A stretch of DNA of 64,000 nucleotides from Cercis canadensis. Lineage: Eukaryota; Streptophyta; Magnoliopsida; Fabales; Fabaceae. The stretch spans positions 1,091,197 through 1,155,196 of the forward strand of contig QAOA01001066.1 of the NCBI GenBank assembly GCA_003255065.1, read 5' to 3'. Each line of letters starts with the position of its first letter. Position 1 is the first letter of the stretch. Positions 51,521-63,689 of this stretch are shown here, one piece after another. The position numbers and the translations under genes were made by a program. The notes beneath the pieces were generated by a model, which had not been told where the DNA came from, ran no database searches, and saw only the letters and a list, made by a program, of their open reading frames with translations.

Positions 51521-51800
51521 AGGATTTTTTTTTAATAGGATTTTAGTAAGCATCAGAATCCAACAAAACCACAATAAAACTTGGTGGTATATCACACCAA
51601 GAAGAGACAGAAGTTACAGAAGAGCCACACGCAGCGAGCTTATCTGCAACCTTGTTGGCTGATCTCGCAATCCAATTGAAAGAAAAAGTATGAAGTCTAG
51701 TGGAAAGTTCCAGCACATCATCCAGAATTAATATACAGAAAATTGATTCTAGTAAAATATTGATTACGGTGCTAAACATGCACAAATGCAACCTGGTTTA
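51521..51800 (-). mobile_element. Fragment of a retroelement RNase H-like (RVT_3) domain
   Basis: The minus-strand frame 51791-51543 ends with LELSTRLHTFSFNWIARSAN, then KVADKLAACG, SSWCDIPPSFI and a stop. The pattern F-x-W-I-x-R-x-x-N-x-x-A-D-x-L-A, followed by W-x-x-x-P-P, is the C-terminal signature of the plant non-LTR-retrotransposon-derived RNase H (RVT_3) domain. Upstream parts of the domain and any reverse transcriptase are missing, so this is a short, dead remnant. Confidence 0.6.
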
Positions 51801-52739
51801 GGATATTTGAGATGCTTTTCTTTTCTGTGTAATGGGTTTTACAGCAGTTTGTCTTCCTGTTGCAAGTTTATACTTTCTAGATTATTCACATGTTAAGCGC
51901 TTTTACTGCCCTTATCATGCAAATATTTTTAAAATTTGTAAATGCTTTCAAAGCTGTCAAGCACTTCACATAAATACATTAGGCCTAGTTTCTTGATGAT
52001 TACATGCTCTCAACTAACTTCTATCATCTTCCTTATAGCGTTTAGCTGTTTATCTTAGCGTGTTCATGAATTCTAAGTTTCTAATAGAATCCCCTGGCTC
52101 AGTTGGATCAACTTATCATAATATAAATGAGGAATGAGTGAATTGCCAAGTCCCTAAACAGCTCCTTGTGGCTGCAGGGAAAATAATACACAAAACTTTC
52201 CGACCAAAATAAAAAAAAATTCAGAAATAACGTTGACATTTATAAGGATTAAACACCTTGTCACATGTAATGTAAACCATTTATTTGGTGATAATAATCA
52301 AGTCATAACGATGACGAAATTCACATTATTTAGAAAATGTATTTGCTTTTTAATTACTTGTTCTTTAATCAGAAATATATACTCATTATTCTAAACACCT
52401 TTTATCATTTTGATTACTTTTTAGAAAATATTTTTTCTAAACAAAAAAAGAAAAAAGAAAAGTTATGGGTGGAAATATCATATTTTAAAAATATTGGGTT
52501 GAGTTGAGGGTTTCATTCTTAAAAAATGTCTTATTTTTTTTTAAAAAGGAAAATAAAAAGGCTAGCCCAATGTAGGTAGCCCAACTCACTTTCAAGGCAG
52601 GCTATGCGGGCCAGCCCAATAAATAGGCCCAAATCAAAAGTGATTTTTATCTCCTAAGACTCATCTTCTTCCCTCAAACCCCAACATTGAGACTCGGTGT
52701 TGAAAGTTGAAACGTTAGAGGTTATCGGATTCAGAAGCA
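51801..52739. other. Intergenic, 5' flank of F-box gene 2
   Basis: AT-rich. GGCCCA/TGGGCC-like motifs cluster at about 52560-52635 (GCCCAATG, AGCCCAACTC, GGCCAGCCCAATA, GGCCCAAAT) just ahead of the F-box start and may be promoter elements. No gene is seen. Confidence 0.45.
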
Positions 52740-54318
52740 ATGGAGGAATCAACTCCTTCACCATGTAAAAAGCCAAGGTTGCAAAACGAAGTAACCAGGG
52801 ATGCAATTGATAGGATTAGCAAGCTCCCAGAGGCATTGATTTCCCAAATTCTATCTCTTCTCCCAACCAAAAGCGCTGTTAGAACGAGCATCCTGTCAAA
52901 GAGGTTTCGTTCTCTCTGGACCTTGGTCACGGATCTCGACTTTGACGACGTTGATTTCAGACCCACTCCGAAATTCCACAGATTCCGATATTTCAGAAGT
53001 CGGAAATTTGCCAATTTTGTGGATAGATTCTTAGAGACACGTAAACGAAAACGGATCATCAAATTTTGTCTCTCTTTTAGCGATTCAACAAGCGAAGCAT
53101 CCCATTCCCAGGTTAACTCATGGATTAGCGACGCCATAAGCTGCAATGTTGAACAGCTCGAACTCAATCTAAGGTTTTCGATATCAATGATCTTGACTCC
53201 CTCCCTTTTCCATTGCAAAACACTCGTGTCTTTGAAATTGGATGGCAATATTAGTCTCTCACAATTTCATGTTCCTCCATCTGTGAATTTGCCCTCACTC
53301 AAGATTTTGCATCTCATAGGATCTGGGTCTTATGATGAGGACAATGTTTCGAAGCTTCTCTGTGGCTGCCCAGCACTTGAAGATTTTCATATAATCACTC
53401 ATGAATATGAACCCTCAATTACAATTGGTTCACCTAGTTTGAAGAAGATACAAGTCAAATTTCAAGGTGTCCCTTCCCCTTCTCTAAAGGTGTATGCCCC
53501 TTCTCTTGAGCTCTTGGTCTTTCGTATATGGGATTATAAGCGCCATATAAACATGTTGGTGTGCTCGCACAATCTGGTCAAAGCAGAACTCATGGTATGC
53601 GAACGTGTCTTCCCCGAATATCCCCACACTTTGTTTAAACTTTTCGAACATCCCCATAGCATCAAATCATTGATATTGCGCCAGGTAATTAATTAAGGCC
53701 TTGAGTTTTTTTTTTTTTTTTTCCTTTTATGAACTTATTAATTGAATCACATGTTGCTAATCTTGATTAGTATTTCTTTAATTTTTTCATTGGTCTTCCT
53801 ATATGCAGCCCATCTGTGGCGTTTCCAAACTGGATCTTGTGAAATTTCAAAACTTAATTCGCTTGGAGCTCACTTCTAAGTGTTTTGAGGATTACTCTTC
53901 GCTGGTAAAATTGCTTCAGAGTTGTCATAAGCTTCAAGTTGTTGTCATTGACAAGGTAAAAATATATGGAGTTATTAAATTTTCCTCAACTTAGTTTAAC
54001 ATTTTTGACAAGTCTCTGTTTTATTGTTTCCAGGTACATTCCTATTGCAGTAACGATGTTTGTTATTGGACACACCCTTCAAGTGTTCCCTATTGTCTAT
54101 CATTCCACCTCACCACATTTGACTTTAGAGGATATGAAGGCTTGAAGGCACAGATGGAATTTGTAGGCTATCTTCTCGAGAATGCTAGTGTCTTGAAGAC
54201 AGCAACCATTTGTTCTAATGAACATTTGGAGTTCGAAAGAAAACTCCAAATTTTCTCAGCACTAGATTGCTTACCAAGAGCCTCTGAGCATGTCAAGTTG
54301 CATTTCAGCTTACCATAA
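52740..54318 (+). CDS. F-box/LRR/FBD protein 2, 458 aa, 3 exons
   Basis: Exons 52740-53684, 53809-53955 and 54034-54318 (945 + 147 + 285 nt), all phase 0. It starts MEESTPSPCKKPRLQNEV, with a short basic KKPR motif before the F-box (about residues 23-60: AIDRISKLPEALISQILSLL, SKRFRSLW). The LRR region contains LTPSLFHCKTLVSLKLDGN and LLCGCPALEDF, and exon 2 reads KFQNLIRLELTS. The FBD region is in exon 3 (FDFRGYEGLKAQMEFVGYLL, NASVLKTATI). It is the most divergent of the four in its LRR section. Expected role: SKP1-binding substrate adaptor. The DNA right after it holds a broken extra copy of exons 2-3. Confidence 0.9.
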
Positions 54319-54369
54319 TATATTTATGTTTAGTGGTAAACTAATTAATCACCAGAGTATTGTTGAGTT

Positions 54370-54645
54370 TTGATATGACTTCAGTTCTTGTCATTCGGAA
54401 GGTTTAATTTATTACTGAGTTTTGAGATTCAATTTTGATAAATATGTTATGACTCAAGAGAAGAGATGATTTGGCACTTGCACCATGTATCCTAACAAGT
54501 GCAAGTGTCTCGAAGACAATGGCAATTTATAGTTACAGTTTTTGGAGTCAAAGGAAAACCAACTTATTCACAAAGAATTATTAATGTTTAGCAAGGGGCT
54601 CTAATATGTACCAACTTGCATTTCGCCAAGATTTAGCTTTTTCTC
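54370..54645 (+). pseudogene. Stub of a fifth F-box copy: exon 2 tail, intron 2 and exon 3 remnant
   Basis: CAGTTCTTGTCATTCGGAAG followed by GTTTAATT and GAGTTTTGAGATTCAATTTT (54382-54440) matches the end of exon 2 and start of intron 2 of genes 1 and 3. The stretch at about 54470-54640 matches exon 3 (GCAAGTGTCTCGAAGACAAT matches SASFLKT-coding DNA, and CAACTTGCATTTC matches the end of the FBD). Stops and indels break the frame. There is no F-box or LRR part, so it is a dead 3' fragment. Confidence 0.72.
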
Positions 54646-54819
54646 TTGTCTTTGGATTAATAAGTTAAAGCTATCTTATATTTGCACTTTCTTCTCAAAT
54701 ACATGTAAACCATTTTACAAGTTTAAAATCTAAAGGATTGTAGGCTTGCAAGAAGTGTTAATTTATATTGGGAATATCACATAAAAAAAAATTAAAATTG
54801 GGAATATATAATAGGAATT

Positions 54820-55057
54820 GCTAAGCCACACCACCCTGACATAGTTGTATTACACCCATCATTTGGGTGGATTTTAGTGGGATCTATCTAATGATTTTGG
54901 TGTAATTTGCAAAGATTTTAAAAAATTGAGTATTTTGTATTTTAAAAAGAATTGTATGTGTTATTCAATTTTTCGATATATTTGCAATGACACCAAAATT
55001 ATTGAGTGCATCTCATCAAAACCCACCCAAGTGATAGGCTATACCAGGTGGTGTAGC
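54820..55057. mobile_element. Small MITE with imperfect terminal inverted repeats
   Basis: The left arm runs from GCTAAGCCACACCACCCTGA (54820); the right arm, reverse-complemented from 55057, runs from GCTACACCACCTGGTATAG. Inside, CACTTGGGTGG / CATTTGGGTGG and AATTTTGGTGTCATT / GATTTTGGTGTAATT mirror each other. Its length is about 240 bp and it has no coding capacity. The target-site duplication could not be fixed by eye, so the superfamily is unassigned. Confidence 0.6.
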
Positions 55058-56159
55058 ATCATATGAGGAGAATGTTTGTAAACCACCTGTGATATGTTAA
55101 ATATTGTATTAAGCTGACTTAACTCGTCTGTTAAGTCAAAGCCACCAGATATGCTTAGAATTTAACTTTTCCACGGATCTGCCAAGAACTTTTTCCCTTC
55201 AGCTCGAGGGTTTCAATACATTGATGTATATGACTAGCTAGGTTCAATAATTTTACATCATTTTTATTAAAGAATTCAATTTGTGGAACCAAGCAAACTA
55301 TACTCTAAAGCTATTTATAATGATCAAGTGTTGCAGAAATTATACTGAAATAGATTGGTACCATTTTTTTGGCTTTGCAGGAAAAGAAAAGTAGCCTTGC
55401 AATAAATATTTACTACCGTATTAGTGCCTTTTAATCCACTCTCTCTCTTTTCTTTTTCTTTTTTTAAGTATTATGAATAAAGAGGAAAAGTAACTGCCCG
55501 GAAATATGCTACCATGAAAAGTGAGATTTCAAAATGGGATTAATAAAACCATCTCTTTAAAATATGGGATGTAGGAGCGATTATGTGAAAAAATTGAGTG
55601 GGGGTACATATTGTTGTGGAGCATTTTATATTTTAAACTTTAACTATTGAATATATATTTATTATCATCCTTTTTTTTGGTTATATTTATTTATTATCAT
55701 CCTTATAATTAGAGTAGAGAGACCAAAAGAAATTTTACTTTTATATAGTAGTATAGATAAGCTTTTTTAAAACCAAAAATTTCCTTCATAAAATAGATGG
55801 CAGTATTAAGAATTAATGTATATAAGCTCTTAGAGGAGATTTGTGAAACACGTAATGATCAACAATGGCATACTATATAGAGGCGACTCTACTTTTTTTT
55901 GGCAACAACATATCTTGACTCTTTCTATCTTTTAATAAATGTTGTCAAAAAAAATATATATAGCCACTGAAAACTGCAATCTCCATTGCTTTACCAGCAA
56001 CACGGTATATATATACTTTTTGGCATAGAGATTGTAGATATTAAAGGTAATCCTGAACCCTTTTTCCTCTAAAAAAAAAAAAGTTGCATAGAATACATTT
56101 TATCCTTCTTAACAAAAATAATATAGTTCCTTAAGGCATATGACTATCTGATATTTTCT
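55058..56159. other. AT-rich DNA, partly shared F-box 3' flank
   Basis: Segments at 55250-55345 match the 3' flank of F-box gene 1, and segments at 55845-56040 (GATCAACAATG, AGAGGCGACTCT, ATACTTTTTGGCA-AGAG) match 59920-60070 downstream of gene 3. Nothing coding is seen. Confidence 0.5.
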
Positions 56160-56265
56160 CAGAACTACGTTTTACCAACAGGCTCTAAGCGTGTTAAGTT
56201 GCACTTCAACTTACCATAATATATTGATATTTAGTTGGAATCACTAATCACCAGGGTATTGAAGC
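56160..56265 (+). pseudogene. Duplicated last codons and 3' UTR of F-box gene 2
   Basis: Sequence from CAACAGGCTCTAAGCGTGTT through AAGTTGCACTTCAACTTACC, then ATAATATATTGATATTTAGT and AATCACCAGGGTATTG, repeats the end of F-box gene 2 (54270-54362) with about 85 percent identity by eye. This includes the codons for V-K-L-H-F-x-L-P and the stop. No exon precedes it. Confidence 0.7.
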
Positions 56266-56905
56266 CCACAAACTTGCATTTTATGTTGATATGTACGTCT
56301 AGAATCTAGATTATTAGGGTATACACATACACATCAAAATTTAATACTATTATCATATCCTTAATTAAGAAAAAGCTACTTAATTGTAATGAAAAATTTG
56401 GAAGAAATTTCATGCTGGTATGTCAAGCTATTTCAAGCTCTTAACTCTTTTAAAATGGGATTAATTAATTTGGTTCCGTTTCTTTTTACCGAGTATTGTA
56501 TTTGTTTAAAAGATAATCACATGTATTTCCTTAAGCATCTCACGTTTTTAGTCATTACACATAGTAAAGTGTTGATTAAGAATTGAGATTTCACATTTTG
56601 GTGGCTCCCTCTCATGTAATAAAAACAAGAGTTGATGGAGAAAGAAGTAAGGCTCAAAAGAAAATAAATAACAAAAATAGCGTCATTTAATTTGTTATTA
56701 TTTGGACTTGTTGACTTGTTGTGTTGTTAATGTAGTATTGTCTTTTCCCAGCCATTTGTAGCCCCCGCCGCTAAAACTTGCCATTTTTCTTAACTCATAA
56801 CGTACCAACTTTGCTGAGATCAGCATGCAACAACCCCTGGCCGCCCTTTAGCTCTCAAATCTCAGTCTCTTGTACTCAGAAAGAAGGCACACACAATCTG
56901 CAAAA
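56266..56905. other. Intergenic, 5' flank of F-box gene 3
   Basis: AT-rich until about 56750, then a GC-richer 150 bases leading to the start codon that probably contain the core promoter and 5' UTR. No gene is seen. Confidence 0.5.
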
Positions 56906-58594
56906 ATGGCCGAACGGAGGTCCTCATTAGTGAGGGAACACCAGCTATTTCCTATGCCGGAAACAAATTCCGTCGCAATAGATAGAATTAGCAATCTCCC
57001 AGAGTCTTTGGTGACCCACATCCTCTCATTTCTGCCAACAACCAAAGAAGCCGCTGCTACAAGCATTTTATCTTCCAAGTGGAGAACATTCTGGACTCTA
57101 CTCCCTGATATCAACCTCGAAGACCGATCGCCTCGCAGAGCAGATCATCATCGACGCAGAACCAGATTTTCCGAAATCGTGAACACTGTGTTTTATCAAC
57201 GCAGAACTCAATACATAAGAAAACTGCGTATCGTAACTCGTCACAAGAGCTGCCACCCATTTCATGTCTTCGCTTGGGTTTCCTCTGCGGTAGCAGGGAA
57301 CGTTCAAGAAATGGATCTCACCGTTTGCCTTCACGAAAACGCCGACTTGCCCACCAGATTATTCACTTGCAAAACGATTAAGGTTATCAAGCTAAGTGGC
57401 AACATCAATCTAGATGTTCCTTCTTCTGTTCATCTTCCCTCCCTCAAGATCTTCAATCTCTTGGGACTTCAGTGTACTGTGGATGATGCTTCTGTTCAGA
57501 GGCTCCTCTCTGGTTGTCCTGCTGTTGAGGAATTTTCTGTGGATATAACCAAAAGCGGTCCATCTTCCTTCAAAATCTCTGCGCCTTCATTGAAGAAGTT
57601 ATGGGTTAATTGTGAGAGTAGCATCTATCAAATCAATAAGCTCGAAATCAATACCCCATCTCTTGAGTACCTAAGGATTCGAGCGGTTTCCATTCAAGAT
57701 TATTTGCTTGTCAACTTGCAAAATGTGATAGAAGCAAATGTTAACGTTTCTGTTGAGGATGGCCCTCACGATTGCATATTCAAGCTTCTCAAAGTGCTCC
57801 ATAAAGTTAAATCTCTTGCTATCTCTCTTTATACCATAGAGGTAATGTGCTCTATTCTTGTCCCATCACACCACAAGTTAACTTCACATTCACAGAGTTG
57901 GCAAGATCTCAGCTTAAATGATTTCAATAGGTGCACCCGTGTGAGGTAGAGTGGGAGGACTAGCATGCCAGTAGCATTTATTCTAATTATTATCTACATT
58001 TTTGATTGTTTAAAATGGTATTGGTATGAAAATGTGTACAATTATATGTGAATATTTTGTTATTTTCTTAAACATGCAGTCTTTCATTCATGCTCCGAAG
58101 CTAGATCTTCCGGAATTTCACAATTTAGTTCGCTTGGAGCTGACTATTGCAATCTGTGACTCAAATTTGCTAGTAAATATTCTTCAAAAATGCAATAAGC
58201 TTGAAGCTCTAGTCATTGAGAAGGTTTGTTCAGTTCTGAGATTCAATTTTTTGGTTTCTGGTCTTTTTGTTGCTTGCATATTTTGAACAGCTATGTTGCT
58301 TATTGTTAGGTACCTTATAATGGTTTTGAACCAAGCTGGGAAGAGCCCACAAATGTTCCGGATTGTTTTTCATCACACCTTACCATGGTTATATTTAAAG
58401 GATATCGAGGCACCAAAAATGATGTGGGGCTTGCATCTTATATTCTAAAGAGTGCAAGTTTCTTAAAGACAATGAAGATCTATATTAATTGCTCGTTGAA
58501 TTTGAGGGAAATGAACAATATTATGGAACAAGTATCTGTGTTACCAAGGATCTCTGATGTGTGTCAACTTGCATTTGACTCAGATGTGTTTTAG
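56906..58594 (+). CDS. F-box/LRR/FBD protein 3, 454 aa, 3 exons
   Basis: Exons 56906-57841, 58080-58223 and 58310-58594 (936 + 144 + 285 nt), all phase 0. The first ATG in frame gives MAERRSSLVREHQLF; the upstream open frame lacks an ATG. F-box at about residues 25-63 (AIDRISNLPESLVTHILSFL, SSKWRTFW), with an extra Thr in FLPTTKEAA compared with copies 1 and 4. LRR region: DLPTRLFTCKTIKVIKLSGN, LLSGCPAVEEF, APSLKKLWVNCES. FBD region in exon 3: IFKGYRGTKNDVGLASYIL, SASFLKTMKIYI. Copies 3 and 4 share the FSEIVN/FSDIVN and WVSSAVAGNVQEMD-type motifs, so they are the closest pair. Role as SCF adaptor is inferred from the family. Confidence 0.92.
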
Positions 58595-61500
58595 TGAGTA
58601 TGGAGTCTCCCCCTTTCTCTTGTAAGTGGCTTAATTACATAAGATTTAAAATAGTAGGTGTTTTCGTGAATCAAAGCTATCTAAAATAGTATCCTTTGTG
58701 TAAGTTGTTGTAAATGCATGTCATCACAATTTAGAACTAACCACTACATAATTTAGAGCACTTTTAGACTTGCAACATGCGTTGAGATTTACATGATATA
58801 TATTATGAAGCATAAGTAAGAAGTCAAAAGAAAGAGAGAAATACACCTACAGTACTCCTGTTGTTTAGCTAGGTTTGTTCACTTACATTCAAAATAACTC
58901 CATTGACAAAAAAATTGTCATGACAGCCTCAGTTATATAGTTTTCTGTAATCAACCTTAAGCTAAGACATCATTTTCGATTAACTTAATGTAATCAGAGA
59001 GATATTTCAGGAGGAAATGTTCAGATTTCAAATATATGTATTTTAAGAAATTTTACAAATTAAATTTTTTCTACCTATTCTTTGGTTTGATGAGATTGGT
59101 TTAGTTGTTCGATGGAACAATGATTAATATGAAAAATTTTAAATCCTGATTAAAGAAGAATTGCCTGTTTTTTTTTTTCCCTTTTAATCTCAATTTTAAA
59201 CCATATATANTTTAATCTCAGTTTTAAACCATATATACGAGAGAAAGCCTAGCAAATATTCATAAGGGTTTAAGTGAATGAAGAGTGTAAATGTCACCTC
59301 AGATAAAATGATAAAATCGACATGTCTTTTAAAATTAGTAGTTCTTAATTTCTTTTAAGCCACCTATTTAATGATATATAATTTTAATATTATGGCTCAA
59401 GATAGTTCGTTCATTTAAGACTAGGTTCTAGCTAGTAAGGGCACATTTAACTAGTGTCTGCTTTGATGAAGCAGAAGCAGTGAAGTAGTGCTTTGTTTTA
59501 TTGTTGTTTATGGATTTCTATTCATGAGTTTGCTTTCTGCGATATTTGCAATCAAAGAAGACATATTACTATATTAACTATCTGTTGAGTTTGTGACAAG
59601 CAATTTGTGGATGTTGTGAAAAAAAAAAGGGGGCCATGATTCTATGGCATGACTTACTAGTACTTCCTTTGAAAGTTCTAATTTTTAATAGAGGCCAAGC
59701 AATTTTAAAACAATGATCACCTATAATTGTACTGTAAAACTCTAGATCTTTGTTCATTTTATACTGACAAAGATATGACAGTAACATTTCTTTATCCGCT
59801 GAAAAGAAACAATCTTACAATAAACCTTTTTATACCATTTTTTTGCAAGAAATATGCATATATTTGGAATGACATAAGCTTTTCAAAAAACACCTTTTCT
59901 GTAGGTAACAGGTTGATGATCAGCAATGAGCTGCTATGCAGAGGCAACTCTATTGGCATGTCTGGACTTCTTTTTTTTCTATTTTACTGAAGTGTTTTAA
60001 CTAGTAGACTGCATTCTCTATTGCTGTATTTGAAATCTAGTATTTGCATACTTTTTGGCAAAGAGAGTTTGACCTATAATGTAAGATATTGGTAACTTGA
60101 ACTTTTGTGATCTCTTCATTATCTGTTCTTTAATTGAGTGCTTTGTAATCCTTCATGTTTTTCGCCTGCTCCTCCTCACTCCCATTTTAGCTCTATGGTT
60201 AATTCTTATCTCTTTATAACTATGTCTATCCTATGCCATCTAGTTTTTCATTCTCTTCGGTTGCAATTGTTATCATCATTTGTGTTTTCTACCTTCTCAT
60301 ACTTCATATGCCACACACCCATTCTTGGCTTGGTAGTTTTGCTTGTAAAATTTGATTGCTTTGTGACATGGAATTGATAGAAGTCACAATATGGTGTTAA
60401 TAGATGATCTTAAACTTCTGACTACCAATTGTGAAGGACAAAAACTAATGAACTACATGATCGATTAACCGGGAACACTGGTCTTTTATCGGGCTCTATC
60501 TTTGTTGTTCTTTTTCTTTAATTTTCGTCACAACAAAGGTCTTCAAAGTTCGAGTAACCTCTTCATTTGTATAATTATTTCCATTTAAACTCTTCATAAA
60601 ATTTTTAAAGTCAAAATATAAAAATGAAAAATATCTAACTCTTCTCTATTTCTTATAGTAGAAATATGATATTATTCTTCAAAAAAACTTCACATTCTTA
60701 ATATGTTGCACAGGTATAGAACATAAAAATAAAGTTGAAAACTTGAAATCCAGATAGCTTAAATAAAAGCTTTGTTTTTAGAAAATACTCAAATAAGAGT
60801 ATTGTTAAATATACACTTTATTTTTTTTTTATANTAAATATACACTTTATTTTTTTTATATACTCTTTTTTATATGTATTTTTTATGTACACTTTGAGTA
60901 TACTTAGTAGACAAACTTTACAATTGACAATTCTGGTTTAAATTGGTCATTTTTTTTTTAAAAATTAGATTTGCTAAGTTTATAATTCATGGTCAGTCAC
61001 ACTTTTTTTTTTTAAAAAATATGGTAATTACTTATCCAACAAAATAACCATATAGTGCTAAAAGTGTACATGATAAACACCTATAAATATAATAACCATA
61101 TAGTGCTAAAAAATATTTTGATTATTTCACCATGTATAATAGACACTCTCTTAAAAAACATGTCTTTAAAACTTCTTAGTTTTTCTTTTCTTCCTCAAGT
61201 ATCAGAACTAAAGTGTCAATTTTTTTTAAAAAGTTATCAAACTAGAAAAGCAATAAATAATATTAATAAGATAAAGAGAAAAAATGACTACAAGTCAATA
61301 TGTGNAAGATAAAGAGAAAAGATGATTACGAGTCAATATGTGATGATCATCAATAAAACATAAAATGACTATTGATCTGTATATGATGACTATTGATCAA
61401 TGAATGAAAAATATGAAAACTTTAAAATAGATATGATCCACTTAAAAATCTTTTTGTTTTAGTAACATGAAATTATTTGTAGTTTAAATGACTTAATAAT

Positions 61501-61797
61501 AATTATCTCTAAATAAAATAAAGAGAAATATTATTTATATAAATTTATACTATCTCATATATTTGGGCCCAAATTCAAATTTTTTCTTTTGTTATGTGAG
61601 TAAGTTTCAATTAAATCCACTCAAATTTTTTTAATGAATGGCCCAGGTCCAGAGGATATGAGGTGAAGAGCTAAAAGAAACCCTAGAAGGCCAGAACCTT
61701 TTTCTTCTCCGTTCATAGCCAGAACCTTCCCTCACCCTCTATAACTGCTTCAGCCGAAACCACTAAGAGACTCCTTGCCGTGCCTTTAAGCGACTCT
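58595..61797. other. Long AT-rich spacer between F-box genes 3 and 4
   Basis: Its first part is shared F-box 3' flank (for example GTTGTAAATGCATGTCATCAC near 58708 and the 59450-60070 block). From about 60450 it is very AT-rich. Three Ns (59210, 60834, 61305) each lie between near-identical flanks. A short imperfect repeat (ATAACCATATAGTGCTAAAA) occurs at about 61044 and 61091. CCCA-rich motifs near 61565-61650 may belong to the gene 4 promoter. No gene is seen. Confidence 0.5.
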
Positions 61798-63496
61798 ATG
61801 GCCAAATCGAGTACTTTGCTGAGAAACGACCGGAAATCCACTAATGCTGAAGAAAATTCAGCAACTATCGATCGGATTAGCAAGCTACCTGAATCGGTGC
61901 TTTGTCATATCCTTTCGTTTCTTCCAACCCAAAAGGCTGTTGCCACAAGCATTTTGTCAAACAGGTGGAGAGCACTCTGGACTTGGGTCTTAGATATCAA
62001 CCTCGATGATGATTACGACCCTCGCTCACGTAGCTATGACGATTACGATTCTTGCGATGATGACGACGGCTCGTGCTTACCTAGCGATTATGATAAGCCC
62101 CGTGCGAGGTTTTCCGATATCGTGAATAGCATCTTAACTCTGCGCAAAACACTAAGCATTAGAAAATTTCGTCTTTCCATTCGTCACGAGCCTTGTGACC
62201 AATCCCAGTTCAATGAATGGGTTTCCGCTGCCGTAGCAGGCAACGTTGAACAAATGGATTTTTCTGTTGACCTGAAAGAAACCGTCCATTTGTTGCCCTG
62301 CTTTTTTACTTGCAAGTCAATTGTGGTTTTGAAACTCTTCGGCGACATCACTCTTCATACTTTTTCAACTGTTTATCTTCCCAAGCTCAAGACTTTGGAT
62401 CTCACCATGAAAGTAGATGGACCATCTCTTAATTGGTTTCTCTCTGGGTGTCCGGTTCTGGAAGATTTTACCGTACATATAAATGTTGAGTCCTCAATCA
62501 ACATCTGTGTGCCTTCGTTAAGGAGGCTACGTATCTATTTTGAATATGTGGCTAATGAACTCCGACTGAACACCCCATCTCTCGAGTACCTTAGTATAAC
62601 TGGTAACGAGTTTCCAGACTATTTGGGTGGAAACTTGCAAAATTTGGTTGATGCAAATATTAACATTAGCAGTGTAGGGAGTGAATTTGACTACTTCGAA
62701 GAATATTTCATGGGTGCAAATAGCATTACGAATGAAGACAAAGAACCTGACTCCGACCTTGTAGTCAAGCTTATAAGGGGCATCCATAAAGCTAAATTTC
62801 TGCATTTGACCTTGCAGGTACTGTGCTTTATCCAAATCCCCTATTCCCATCACATGCACACGCATTATATGATGAAATATTAATTATTCCTTGTAATAGT
62901 TATTATCTTCATTTTCCCTGGTTTTGTACCGTTGTATGGTATACTCTGGAGTTGTGTAAGTAAATTCTACGTTGGTTGTCTTACACATGCAGTCACTTGA
63001 TGTTCCTAATCGAGATCTTCGGGAATTTCCCAATCTAGTTCGTTTGGAGCTTGAACTTGCATGCTTTAGCTGGAATTTTTTGGTGAATATGCTTCAAAAA
63101 TGCCATAAGCTTGAAGTTCTTGTCATTCATAAGGTTCGTTGTGTACTGAGGAGGTTTGATTTTGGCCTATTTGTTCTTTGTTTGATTCTATTAAATTGTT
63201 AGTGTTGTTTTTGTCAGAAAAACCGTGACTTTCATGAACCAAAGTGGACAAAGCCAACAAGTGTTCCTGATTGTGTTGCTTCGACGCTTACCATGGTTGA
63301 ATTTAGGGGATATGCAGACTTAGAAAATGAGCTAAATGTTATAGCATATTTTCTAAAGAATGCAAATTTTCTGAAAAAGGTGATGATTGATACAGCTATT
63401 GGAATGAATTCAAAGGGAAAGCGCCGCCTTTTCGAAAAACTATCTATGTTACAGAAGCGCTCTGATGCGTGTGAATGTGAACTTGTGTTTCACTGA
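61798..63496 (+). CDS. F-box/LRR/FBD protein 4, 479 aa, 3 exons, with acidic insertion
   Basis: Exons 61798-62817, 62993-63133 and 63218-63496 (1020 + 141 + 279 nt), all phase 0. It starts MAKSSTLLRNDRK at the first in-frame ATG. F-box at about residues 24-61 (TIDRISKLPESVLCHILSFL, SNRWRALW). An Asp/Tyr-rich acidic insertion follows (about residues 66-100, including DDYDSCDDDDG), which the other three copies lack or have much shorter. LRR region: VHLLPCFFTCKSIVVLKLFG, FLSGCPVLEDF, VPSLRRLRIYFEY; a second acidic stretch (EDKEPDSD) lies near the end of exon 1. FBD region in exon 3: VEFRGYADLENELNVIAYFL, NANFLKKVMI. It is closest to copy 3. The expected role is SCF substrate adaptor. Confidence 0.92.
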
Positions 63497-63689
63497 GATA
63501 TATTTCATGGAGTAGGGAATCTACCATTTTCACTTGTGAGTTGGCTTAGATATTATATCAAGTATATCTAAACTAGTGTCCTTTCACTTTGAATAATTAG
63601 ATCTGATTTGTGCTTAGTTGTACCGATACATATTTTTAAAACATTTGAGTCCTTGCAACATTTGTTGAGATATGGAAGTCATATTTTAA

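Noticed and set aside
52715..53248. 177-codon minus-strand frame opposite F-box gene 2
   Set aside because: It is the antisense shadow of a long exon. The sense strand encodes a complete F-box domain.
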